64,000 nt of DNA from an uncultured Chryseobacterium sp. (GTDB lineage Bacteria; Bacteroidota; Bacteroidia; Flavobacteriales; Weeksellaceae), in the NCBI GenBank assembly GCA_913778085.1, contig CAJYXJ010000024.1, forward strand, positions 1 to 64,000, written 5' to 3'. Positions within the stretch are counted from its first letter, which is position 1; each line of letters begins with the position of its first letter. The notes beneath the pieces are model-generated. The model ran no database searches, was not told the DNA's origin, and saw nothing but the letters and a program-made list of their open reading frames with translations. Below, piece by piece: positions 50,452-59,600 of this stretch. Both the position numbers and the translations under genes were made by a program.

Positions 50452-50790
50452 TTACTTCGACTTTTTCTTTTTGGTTTTCTTTTCTTCCTGTATGATGGTT
50501 GTAGATTTGGTAGTATCTGCTTCGATTCCGGTGCTTATTCCGGTGGCGGCGCTTGTGTTGGTGGAGCTGTTAACTGCGGAAGCATCCACAGTCGCATTGG
50601 CTGCCGTGTCCGGATTCACAGCGGTTTGTGTAGAAGTGATTCCCTGATTTGGATCGGTCTGGGAATTTTGTTGGAGCTGGCCGGTCTGCTGATGAGAGGA
50701 AGTTGAGGTCTGGTTTTGCGTGGTGGTTCCTGTTTGGGCCGATGCGATTCCGGCGATGGTAAGTGCAGCTGTTAAAACTAACTTTTTCAT
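50452..50790 (-). CDS. Small secreted Gln/Ser/Thr-rich protein
   Basis: 112 residues. Signal peptide MKKLVLTAALTIAGIASAQ. The mature part is Gln/Ser/Thr-rich (TGTTTQNQTSTSSHQQTGQL) and ends in a strongly basic EEKKTKKKKSK. Intrinsically disordered by composition, no cysteines, no known domain. Same architecture as its neighbour at 50012-50272: signal, low-complexity body, lysine-rich end. A shared role is possible. Confidence 0.7.
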   Translation of the reverse strand: MKKLVLTAALTIAGIASAQTGTTTQNQTSTSSHQQTGQLQQNSQTDPNQGITSTQTAVNPDTAANATVDASAVNSSTNTSAATGISTGIEADTTKSTTIIQEEKKTKKKKSK

Positions 50791-50906
50791 GATATAATAT
50801 TTTAAATGGTTGTTTAAATAAAACGCCGCTATTTTGCGGAATATTATATCTGAAACTTTGATTTAACGCACTTTATTATTATTTAAGATAGATTTAGAAT
50901 TACAGC

Positions 50907-51395
50907 TTACTTTGCCAAATTCTTCATAATTCGCTCTACAAATTCGTAGGCTGCCGGGCAGATAACGGTGTTTTTGATCATTAGGTTGTTGATCTGGTAA
51001 ATTTTCTTACGGTCGGTATGCGGATATTCCCGACATGCTTTCGGGCGTACGTCATAGATCGAACAGGTATTGTCTTCATTAAGAAAGAAGCAGGGAAGAT
51101 TCTGTAGCACTTTATCCTGGTCTTCATCTACCCGAAGGAATTTGGCTTCAAAATCGGCCGGTTTCATGCGGAGATGTTTGGCTAACCGTTCAATATCTTT
51201 TTCCGTGTACAATGGGCCGGTCGTCTTGCAGCAGTTGGCGCACTGCAGGCAGTCGATCCGCTCAAAAACTTCATCATGGGTCTCCTGGACGACGTAATCA
51301 AGGTTTTTGGGCGGTTTCTTTTTCAGTCCGTCAAGAAATTTCTTATGCTCTTTCTGCTTTTGTAAAGCCTGCTTTTTATAGAATTCCAAATCCAT
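50907..51395 (-). CDS. YkgJ-family cysteine-cluster protein
   Basis: 162 residues. The cluster C-x2-C-x2-CC (CLQCANCCKTTGP, about 39-51) and later CFFLNEDNTCSIYDVRPKAC form the zinc or Fe-S binding pattern of the YkgJ/CxxCxxCC family. EYPHTDRKKIYQ and VICPAAYEFVERI continue it. Cytoplasmic, function unknown. It starts 6 bases after the potassium channel gene stops, so the two are probably co-transcribed. Confidence 0.9.
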   Translation of the reverse strand: MDLEFYKKQALQKQKEHKKFLDGLKKKPPKNLDYVVQETHDEVFERIDCLQCANCCKTTGPLYTEKDIERLAKHLRMKPADFEAKFLRVDEDQDKVLQNLPCFFLNEDNTCSIYDVRPKACREYPHTDRKKIYQINNLMIKNTVICPAAYEFVERIMKNLAK

Positions 51396-51401
51396 TTATT
51401 G

Positions 51402-52367
51402 TTATGCTTCCGTTCGTTTGGGAAGTCCTGCCTTTTGATACTCGTTAATTTTATCCAGATCCAGGATCGTAGAGCGGTTCTGCTTGTCCGGGTAGTACAT
51501 CGGTTTAAATTTAGCTCCATAGACGATCTCCCGGGATATATAAGAGGTCCTTTGCACGACGGTGTTTGAAAAGACCTCATCGAATGCACGGATATGGACA
51601 ATAATTTCAATATCCGTATTTTTAAAATCGTCTTCCGAAAATCCGTTAAACGGCGAATCTTCGTCTATCACATGCACAACGGTCCAGTTGAGAGCGAGGG
51701 AGTTGATCTTGCTCAATTGTGTTTTCAGCTGATAAAACTTGCTTTTCGGCAGACCGTTTTCCATTACTTCAATTGCGGCCGAAACAATGACATCTGCATC
51801 CGTCAGGGCATTATTTTTATAAGGAGCCAGCCGGAACATTAAAGTTGAAGTTTCCTTAAAAGGGGCAATCACGGCAATATCGGAAAATTTAAGATATGCT
51901 CTGGGCCTTGAAAATCTCCCGTAAAAAAGTCCCGTGGCAATGGCGAAGGTAAGCAATCCCAGGAAAGCTTCAAAAGTCGCTACGAGACTCGCCGTAAAGC
52001 CGACCGGTGCAATTCTTCCGTATCCAACGGTGGTGAAGGTCTGCGAACTGAAGAAAAAGACATCGATAAACTCATTGATGGGATTGCTTTTGTCGATGCC
52101 CGTAAGATGTTCTACGCCGATGAGGTAATAAATAAATGCAAAGAAAATATTCACCAGAATATAAGCGATCACCAGATAGGAAAGGAACTGGAAGGTGGAT
52201 AAATCCAGCATGGTATGATACCAGCTGAACCGGTTGAAGATATTCATGCCTTTCCGGCTGACATTCGGAAGCCCGTCCTTATTAATGAACCTTCCCGAAG
52301 CGTTATCCCCAAATCCGCTGTTTTCCGTATTCTTCTGCTGGATTTTTTCTTTAAATCCTCTGGCCAT
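51402..52367 (-). CDS. KirBac-type inward-rectifier potassium channel
   Basis: 321 residues. Two membrane helices (STFQFLSYLVIAYILVNIFF and FTASLVATFEAFLGLLTFAIATGLFYGRF, here shown as VATFEAFLGLLTFAIATGLF) flank the pore loop FFSSQTFTTVGYGRIAPVG, which has the TVGYG selectivity filter. The C-terminal cytoplasmic beta domain (about 150-300: RAYLKFSDIAVIAPFKETST onward) is the Kir immunoglobulin-like domain. Inner membrane. It lies just upstream of the YkgJ-like gene. Confidence 0.92.
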   Translation of the reverse strand: MARGFKEKIQQKNTENSGFGDNASGRFINKDGLPNVSRKGMNIFNRFSWYHTMLDLSTFQFLSYLVIAYILVNIFFAFIYYLIGVEHLTGIDKSNPINEFIDVFFFSSQTFTTVGYGRIAPVGFTASLVATFEAFLGLLTFAIATGLFYGRFSRPRAYLKFSDIAVIAPFKETSTLMFRLAPYKNNALTDADVIVSAAIEVMENGLPKSKFYQLKTQLSKINSLALNWTVVHVIDEDSPFNGFSEDDFKNTDIEIIVHIRAFDEVFSNTVVQRTSYISREIVYGAKFKPMYYPDKQNRSTILDLDKINEYQKAGLPKRTEA

Positions 52368-52686
52368 CGGTGGTAATGTTATTTATTTGATTTTTACTAA
52401 AAACCGTCGTTTCAAATTCAGTTTTTTTTCTTTGATCGATATGCAAAGATAAAACTTTGTCGGGATGAATTTTTATAAAAAACGGTTTAATAATTTCAGG
52501 ATTATCACGGGTTGAGTTTTTAGAGTTATATCATAATCAGTGATTTGAATCTTCTATAAATATCCCTGTAATTTGAAATATAGATAAATTTTATGTGGTA
52601 AAACCGGATAATTATTAAAAAAAAGGGTCATTTTAATTATTTGATATAAATAAAAAATCAACATTTTTTTAAATAATTTTTTTATA

Positions 52687-52720
52687 CGTCGAGTTTTGAC
52701 GTTGTGCCGTTAGATATTTG
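52687..52720 (+). promoter_or_regulatory. Promoter-like motif of large gene 1, shared with gene 2
   Basis: CGTCGAGTTTTG (52687-52698), then a 14-base spacer and GATATTTG (52713-52720). The same CGTCGAGTTTTG with the same 14-base spacing to TATCTTTG stands at 56326-56359. The spacing is short for the usual TTG/TAnnTTTG type, so a different sigma factor or a DNA-binding site is possible. Confidence 0.5.
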
Positions 52721-52744
52721 TTTAAAGAAAGCAAGATGAGAATA

Positions 52745-52872
52745 AACACCAAAATTTAAGGTGGATATCCGTTAGCCGGACACCACCTTAAAAAATAAGG
52801 CTAAAACGGAAGAATTCTACTAAAAAGAACTTCCCACTTTAATCTTAAAAACCAAAACAAAAATAAGAAAAA
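52745..52872 (+). promoter_or_regulatory. Structured 5' leader RNA, copy 1
   Basis: It contains stem-loop 1 (AAGGTGG...CCACCTT, 52758-52789, with inner TCCG/CGGA), stem-loop 2 (GGAAG...CTTCC with inner TTCT/AGAA, 52808-52834) and the block CTTTAATCTTAAAAACCAAA (52837-52856) just before the start codon. The same order recurs at 56500-56610. Both stems vary in a compensatory way between copies. The rest of 52368-52744 is AT-rich and gene-free. Confidence 0.6.
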
Positions 52873-52920
52873 ATGTCAACAAATGAAAATACGCCCATCT
52901 CAGGGTAATTCTGGGACTGG
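52873..52920 (+). other. Conserved translation start of large gene 1, interrupted by in-frame TAA
   Basis: The ATG at 52873 reads MSTNENTPISG, then TAA (52906-52908), then FWDW in the same frame directly into the ORF starting at 52921. Gene 2 begins MSTTDLNTNNSAQ at the same place after the same leader, so 52873 is the ancestral start. Translation must restart at 52921 or read through, or the gene is inactive. Confidence 0.65.
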
Positions 52921-55900
52921 ATGCAGTCGTACTGGCATAACAACAGGGATTTTCCGCCTGCCCATCCGGACTGGAGAAAGAAAGCAGACCTGGTAAACGG
53001 AAAAGTTCCGGCCGGCCAGCTTCCCAGCTACGTGGATGATGTACTGGAATTCAATGCCTACACGGATTTACCAAAACCTGGAGAGAAAGGGAAAATATAT
53101 ATTACGACAACGGATAACAAACAGTTTCGGTGGGGCGGCTCGGCTTATATTGAGATCAGTTCCGATGAAAATGTAATGACGCTCAGTACTGAACAGTCTG
53201 TAAGCGGCAGAAAATATTTTGTAACCTCCAATGGAAGTGATATTCTTAATCAGAAGCTGTGGTTAAGGTCATTTGACGGATCCAATCCCGCTGCTGTTTA
53301 TTATAAAGACGGATATGGTTCCGGCGCATTGGGTTTTGACGGTGATGAGTTCCGTTTAACCAATATAGGAACCAGTGCTTATGCTTATCTGAATACAAAA
53401 GGTATTAAGAAGGATAATTCAAATGATGATTATGTTTTGACCGGGGGTGGGGGGCATATCGTAAAAAAAGATTTGGGAATATCCCATACCCATCAAAGTT
53501 TATTTTCTGAAGATACAGGAAATACAGATGCTAATTCTTTATTGAAAGATTATAAATTAATATTCAATCAGAGAGTGGAACGAGGATCTACCAATATGTT
53601 TCCTATGATTGATAATGCAAATGCTGTTTTAAGCATTGCTTCTCATCCGGGAGGTTATGGAGGACAATTGGGTTTTAATGATAATGAACAAGTTTTTTTC
53701 AGAGGAGTTAGTGCTGGGAATTATGGAACCTGGAAACAGTTTGCATTTAGAGATTGGGTAGACAATAATTATCTGTCATTAAAAGGAGGTACTTTATCAG
53801 GAGATTTAACCTTAAAGGTATTAAAGTCAGACACTCTAAATGGAAACCAAATTGTAAATGCAGGAAATCAGAATCAACTTTACTTCGGTAACCCTGTGGT
53901 CGATACAGTCTACCATGAATCTGGAAACAATCATATTTTTTCCAATAAAGGGAATAGAAGTTTCACAATAGACTCTAATGGCAATGTAACAGCGAAAAAT
54001 GCAGTCAATGCCGGAAATGATTCTGAGATCGGAGGGAGAATATTTGGGAAAAGAACTGTCATTGATACTCTAGGTTTGGATGAATCCAAGTATTATCCGG
54101 TTACCATACAGTGCAATACTCAATATCCTTCTACCATTAAAGTATACAGGACTTTGGATGCTTCAATGGGAGTTCCTTCCTATTCGTCTCATGGTGGAGG
54201 ATTCTGGTGCTATTATGAATTTCAAGTCTATGGGAACGGTTGGGGTACGAATCCACTTAAAGCAACTTGCAATTATGAGGACGAATCCTGGGTGAATGAT
54301 AATATTAAGGTTATTGGCTATGATCATATGGGAAGATCATCGAATGTGGTCATTTATCTTAGAGGAGGTTCCAAGTATTGGTTTGATGTTAATAGTACAT
54401 CAGTTCCCACACTTCATACTTCTCCTTTTACTGTCTATGATGAGACTGTAGAACCTACAAAATCGAGGATATGGAGTGGAAGTATTTTAATGAATGCGAA
54501 TACAAATGATATTCAAAAGGCCATTTCAGGCTTGAATTTCAATTCTGAAAATTATATAAAGAAAAACGAACGAATAAGGATTAATGTACCTAATGGAACT
54601 GTTGATAGTGATCCACACTTCAATTTAGTTGCCTCGAATCTCAATAATACTTCGTTAAGAGCTATTGTGCCATCTACTAATACGGCTGAATTATTTGTAA
54701 GTAATAATGATGATTATGGGACTTTATCGCTGCAATCAGCGGGTGGTAAAGTTAAAATTAATAATTATATTGCATGGCATGGAGGTAATTTAAATCCTCT
54801 AACGCTTAATACGAATCAAACTATTACAGGTCTAAAAGCATTTGTTACAGGTGGAGGAAATTATGCTCCGTTTAATAATGCTTTGCAGATCTATTCTGAT
54901 GATGGCTCTTTGCCTGCAATGACCTATTCTAAAGGTGGTTCCTATGTAGGACAAATCATGTTTAATAGTGATGGGTTCCATATTAAAGATGGTGATAATA
55001 ATAATTACTATCAGATAAAATCTAAAGGGTTTATTAAAAATGGATCAGATGATAATTATGTTCTCTTAGGTGGTGGGCATCATAAGCTTTTATCTGAACT
55101 TGGAACAACTCACACACACCAATTTTTATATAGTTCTGGAAATGGTATAATTGACGCCAATACTATATTGGAAAATGAGCGATTTAATTTTATTCATCAA
55201 ATAAGTTACGGTTCTTCTAACATGTTTCCAATGGTTAATAATGCGAACGCTATTTTAAATATATCATCACATCCAGGAGGATATGGAACTCAATTAGGTT
55301 TTAATGATAATGAACAATTTTTTTTCAGAGGAGTTAGTGCTGGGAATTATAATACCTGGAAAGAATTATGGCATTCTGGGAATTTTAATCCGGGATCAAA
55401 AGTAGATGCAACAGATGGTGCTGTATCGTTAGGATTTGGTGGAGGCGGTTTACCAACTGCATTACCATTCGTTAAGCATTCTAATGGAACCATTACTGAT
55501 ATAGCAAGAGCGGATAGTGTAATCGCTGCTTGGGAAAATGCACAAGCAATTGGTTTTAACTCGTGTTTATCGTCAGCCGGTGTATATGTGTACCATAAAA
55601 AAGATGGGTATATTCAAATTGCTGATAAAAATTGGGTAAGTAATAATTATTTTAATAAAAAGCCTATTGATTATACTGGTTATACTGGAGCGAGTTATGA
55701 TTTAGATGTTCTATCTGAAACAGGCTTTTATAATATTGGACATGGTACTGTAAATGATGCTAGCACTTACTTTAACAATAGTGGCGCTAGAGCCTTATTA
55801 CATTTTCAAGCTGAAAATCCCTGGACAGCAACGCAAATCCAAACTCACAGATATCAAGGAAATCTTATATCAAGGTCTAAGTCTGATGGAGGATGGAGCC

Positions 55901-56304
55901 ATTGGGTAAGACACTGGGGAGACAATGATTTCACGGCTGCGGATGTTGCAAAATGGAACAATTCCATCAGCAAATCATCCGCTTCGGAAGAAGTAATCCT
56001 GGAAGATGATACCCTGAAGATTCAGCCTGACGAATTCTCATTGGAAGGAAGCGAATCCTATGATTTCGGCAGCAGAAAGAAACTGGTACACGTTCTGTTC
56101 AGAGAAGGAAAGGAGTTGAATATCAGGGAGATGATCAAAAGACAGACGATCGTTGTTTTCAATTTCAGCAAAGACGCAATCATCGTGAATATCGAAGGAT
56201 TAAAACCTTATCCGATATCTCCCGGAATGCAGGTAACCTTGTATATCAGTGATGAAAGAGAGGTGCTGCTATACAATGAAACCGACTTTAAAAAATTGCA
56301 ATAA
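52921..56304 (+). CDS. Phage tail-fibre-like giant protein, N-terminus interrupted
   Basis: 1127 residues from the ATG at 52921. The true start is probably at 52873, with a nonsense codon between. No signal peptide. The N-terminal DPWRKK-like region leads to VDDVLEFNAYTDLPKPGEKG and GKIYITTTDNKQFRWGGSAY, the tail-fibre attachment-type module seen in Flavobacteriia phages. Repeated units with SHTHQSLF/THTHQFLY, ASHPGGYGGQLGFNDNEQVF and FFRGVSAGNYGTWK occur near residues 159-283 and 700-820. WHSGNFNPG near 817 is the pyocin-knob/tail-fibre motif. The C-terminal 110 residues (DDTLKIQPDEFSLEG onward) form another module. The middle (about 53400-55900) is clearly more AT-rich than both ends, a mosaic sign. 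It would act in receptor binding if part of a tail-like particle; that is inference. Confidence 0.7.
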   Translation: MQSYWHNNRDFPPAHPDWRKKADLVNGKVPAGQLPSYVDDVLEFNAYTDLPKPGEKGKIYITTTDNKQFRWGGSAYIEISSDENVMTLSTEQSVSGRKYFVTSNGSDILNQKLWLRSFDGSNPAAVYYKDGYGSGALGFDGDEFRLTNIGTSAYAYLNTKGIKKDNSNDDYVLTGGGGHIVKKDLGISHTHQSLFSEDTGNTDANSLLKDYKLIFNQRVERGSTNMFPMIDNANAVLSIASHPGGYGGQLGFNDNEQVFFRGVSAGNYGTWKQFAFRDWVDNNYLSLKGGTLSGDLTLKVLKSDTLNGNQIVNAGNQNQLYFGNPVVDTVYHESGNNHIFSNKGNRSFTIDSNGNVTAKNAVNAGNDSEIGGRIFGKRTVIDTLGLDESKYYPVTIQCNTQYPSTIKVYRTLDASMGVPSYSSHGGGFWCYYEFQVYGNGWGTNPLKATCNYEDESWVNDNIKVIGYDHMGRSSNVVIYLRGGSKYWFDVNSTSVPTLHTSPFTVYDETVEPTKSRIWSGSILMNANTNDIQKAISGLNFNSENYIKKNERIRINVPNGTVDSDPHFNLVASNLNNTSLRAIVPSTNTAELFVSNNDDYGTLSLQSAGGKVKINNYIAWHGGNLNPLTLNTNQTITGLKAFVTGGGNYAPFNNALQIYSDDGSLPAMTYSKGGSYVGQIMFNSDGFHIKDGDNNNYYQIKSKGFIKNGSDDNYVLLGGGHHKLLSELGTTHTHQFLYSSGNGIIDANTILENERFNFIHQISYGSSNMFPMVNNANAILNISSHPGGYGTQLGFNDNEQFFFRGVSAGNYNTWKELWHSGNFNPGSKVDATDGAVSLGFGGGGLPTALPFVKHSNGTITDIARADSVIAAWENAQAIGFNSCLSSAGVYVYHKKDGYIQIADKNWVSNNYFNKKPIDYTGYTGASYDLDVLSETGFYNIGHGTVNDASTYFNNSGARALLHFQAENPWTATQIQTHRYQGNLISRSKSDGGWSHWVRHWGDNDFTAADVAKWNNSISKSSASEEVILEDDTLKIQPDEFSLEGSESYDFGSRKKLVHVLFREGKELNIREMIKRQTIVVFNFSKDAIIVNIEGLKPYPISPGMQVTLYISDEREVLLYNETDFKKLQ
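53391..53760 (+). repeat. Intragenic repeat, unit 1 of the tail-fibre-like gene
   Basis: Codes for the segment around residues 157-280, with near-identical DNA to 55020-55385 in the last 70 bases (GGTTTTAATGATAATGAACA and CAGAGGAGTTAGTGCTGGGA). The similarity is lower upstream. It looks like a recent duplication or gene conversion. Confidence 0.7.
55020..55385 (+). repeat. Intragenic repeat, unit 2 of the tail-fibre-like gene
   Basis: Counterpart of 53391-53760, encoding residues about 700-820. It shares N-x-D-x-NYVL, HTHQ, GSSNMFPM, SSHPGGYG and FFRGVSAGNY with unit 1, then goes on into WHSGNFNPG. Confidence 0.7.
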
Positions 56305-56325
56305 TCCGTAAATAATATTTTATTG

Positions 56326-56359
56326 CGTCGAGTTTTGTCGCCGGTGCGGAATATCTTTG
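56326..56359 (+). promoter_or_regulatory. Promoter-like motif of large gene 2
   Basis: CGTCGAGTTTTG (56326-56337), a 14-base spacer and TATCTTTG (56352-56359), which matches TAnnTTTG exactly. Same arrangement as at 52687-52720. Confidence 0.55.
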
Positions 56360-56499
56360 TTTTAGCAGTAAGAAACACATAATATATTCATTTACATTTT
56401 TTGAACTTTTAAAATTCAGCATCCATAAATGCCGGACAGCCCGAAGTATGTTTAAAAATAAATAAAAAAACAAATTGATAATGAAAAGAAAAATTAAGA

Positions 56500-56610
56500 A
56501 GGATGGTGGATAGCGAAGCCGTGAACCACCATAAAAAATAGAGGCTAAAAACCGGAACCGATCCTACTAAAAAGGGCTTTCCACTTTAATCTTAAAAACC
56601 AAAAATTAAA
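56500..56610 (+). promoter_or_regulatory. Structured 5' leader RNA, copy 2
   Basis: Stem-loop 1 is ATGGTGG...CCACCAT (56513-56532), stem-loop 2 GGAA...TTCC with inner TCCT/AGGG (56554-56582), and CTTTAATCTTAAAAACCAAA (56584-56603) ends 7 bases before the ATG. Relative to copy 1 the second base pair of stem 1 is A-T here reversed to T-A, and the inner stem 2 pairs also change together. A further 140-base stretch (56360-56499), not shared with copy 1, lies between promoter motif and leader. Confidence 0.6.
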
Positions 56611-59600
56611 ATGTCTACAACAGATTTAAATACAAACAACAGCGCACAGACCCTGTTCAGATTTGCTACCATGAGAAATCCTGAACTGTCTGATCCTAAA
56701 AACATAAAAAGACGATTTATCTTCAGGGATTATACTACTCAAAAAGGAAAGTTTGATCCGAAAGTGGAAGCCGGAGAATCTTTACAAAAGATTTTACAGA
56801 ATCCCAGTAGTATTAACGGATTTACGGTACTTACTGAAGAAGATCTGAAAAGCGGCTATGCTCCTTTTTATGAATATGCGGTATGGGTAGCCAGAAATAA
56901 AGCGACCGCCACAAAAGAAGAATTTGACAAAAAAATCAAAGCCTGCAAAACAGCTAACGGAATTCCTACGGTAGATTACAGAATCTGGGACAACCTGGTC
57001 TATCAGGTCGTTACCCAAAAGGAATTTTACGCAAAGGAACTGATCATGCAGATCCTGCATCTTCATCATATCCTTTCGGTATACGATTTTACGGAAGAAG
57101 CCTATCAGGATGTGGTAAAGGCAAAAGTCGTGTTGCCGAAGGAGCTTTTCAAAGCTTCGCAGTCCGCGGTTAGCAGTAACTCAGGAAGTACCGCAACCCA
57201 AAGAACGGTATATGACAACAAGGCCATGAAATTTGCAGAAGCAACGGTTCATCTGAAAGAAAATGAAGGACTTGCTGAATCAATGTCGAAACTCGAAAAA
57301 GCGTATAAAAAGCAATATGATGAGGCCTATAAAACATCTTACGATCAATATCAGGATCGTGTTAAGCCGCTTTTAAAATCATTACAGAAAGATACGGCAG
57401 AAGCCGACCGGAAAAAGCAGATCCTGGAAAATAGGATCAATTACCTTACTCAGCTGAGCGTGGCCGATCCGGAGAAATTTTATGCCAACAGCGAACTGGA
57501 CATGGAGCTTCACCGCATCAAGGATGAGATTATGCAGATTACAGTACCTGAGACCGAGATTCCGGATTTTGAATTTTCATATAAAACGCCCGAAATTGAC
57601 GCGGCGGTTCTCGGCAGAACCTTAAGCGTTCAGGACCAGAATGCATTGCTTCGCTTATTTGGCGCATCGAGCGTTACGGAAGCTTTATCGGGAATTACCA
57701 GTTTTGATGAACTGAACCAGAATATTTCCCAAAACACGCAGGCTCTGCAGCAGACCGTATTGAATAACACCGTATTAAACCAGCAGGTTTCTGCCAACGT
57801 GGGCGGTGTTGTGGTACCGGTAAGCAATTCCCTGAATTCTAATGGCTGGATTCCTTACAGTGTTAAAACATCTAATGTCGGCAACAATGCCTGGTATATT
57901 ATCCTTACGATAGATGGTTATACCCACAATATCGTTTCAGGATCGTATAAGGTGACGATTAATGGCAGTGATATCAGCTCTACCAATATTATTCAGAATC
58001 TGAATGGTGTACATTCGCTTTTCTATAACGGAACCAACATCCCGGCTTCTCAAACCATCAACAGCAATGGGTTTATATTGCAGGGAGAGGTTGTTCTGGA
58101 TGACGGAAAAACGTATTTGTTAAATGTAACCTTGGTCAGAGATCCCAACGAACTGAACAGAACGCTTAAACAAAATATTTTCAAAGGAGATGCGGCGCTT
58201 ACCTTAAAACAGACTGTGGTAACGGAGCCTGAAAATCCTGAAAATCCACAGAACCCAACCAATCCGACTACAAATCCTAACCCGGCAGACGTTTTTATCC
58301 CTTCAGGTTTCGGGATGAAGAATATCGGTGTGGCGGATTATCTAAAAGTTGAACAAAGCTTACAGGGATATGTAGAAGGAGAAGTCGCCCATATTGAAAA
58401 TGTAATGGCGCGGGAACGCAGGGAAAAAGCCACAAAGAAAACATCAAAAAGTGAAATTACCACCATAGAATCTTCTGATTCTGAAAAAGAACAGCTTCGT
58501 GATACGTCTTCTACCGAACGTTTTGAAATGCAAAACGAAATTGCGAAAGCCATGCAGCAGACCAAAGATGCTCATGCTGAAGCCCATGTTGACGGATCTT
58601 ACGGAGGAATTAGTTTTGGCGTTTCCGGTGGATTTGCTACGCATAATTCTAAAGAAGAGAATATGAAGCAGGCGATGACCCAGGCAAAGGAAATTACCCA
58701 AAAAGCAACTGACAAGATTGTAACCAAAGTTCACAAGGAGCGTACAGAAAAGATGATTGAAGAATTCGAGGAAACCAATATTCATGAATTTGACAATAGA
58801 AAAGGGGATAAGCATGTGGTTGGAGTGTATCGATGGGTAGATAAGGTTTTTAAAAACCAGATCTATAATTACGGTAAAAGAATGATGTTTGAATTTATGA
58901 TTCCGGAACCGGCTAAGTTGCACAGACTTGGAATGACTATTTCTAAAAACCAAGAAAATCAATTGGTTAAACCTGTTGATCCAAGAACTTCTGTTATAAA
59001 TAAAATGGAAAACTATACAGCACTTGATAGTTTTTCTGGAGCGACTACATTGAAATATTGGTCAGGTGTTTATAATGTAGAAATAGATAATTATCCTTCC
59101 GATAAAATATATATTTCAAAAGGATTTGCTTATGGTAGAGATGTTATTCCAGACATGGGAACAACTTCAACAAGTGCTGTAGGTTTACAGAAAGATATTG
59201 AGATACCAGATGGTTATGTTGCTAAAAGTTTTGATATTAAAGGAGGTGGAAAGCAATATCAAGGTTCTCTTGTAAATGCAAGTATTGGAAATCAGATCGC
59301 ATTATCAAATATAAATGTAGGAACTTTTTCTTATGCAAGTTCATTAGAGGAGATATCAGGTATTGTTCCGGTAAGTATTTCTACAGATAGATTTTATTCT
59401 TTCGAGGCTAATGTAATGATTATGTGTGAGCTTACTAAAGAGGGTAAGATCAAATATTTACAGGCTGTTTTCAATAAAATCATTGCCGCTTACGAAAAAG
59501 CCAAAGCCAAATATGAGCAGGACCTGGCTACTGTAAAAGCGCAAGGAGTTGAAATCAAAGGTTCAAACCCCGGTTTCTACAGACAGATTGAAAATACGAT

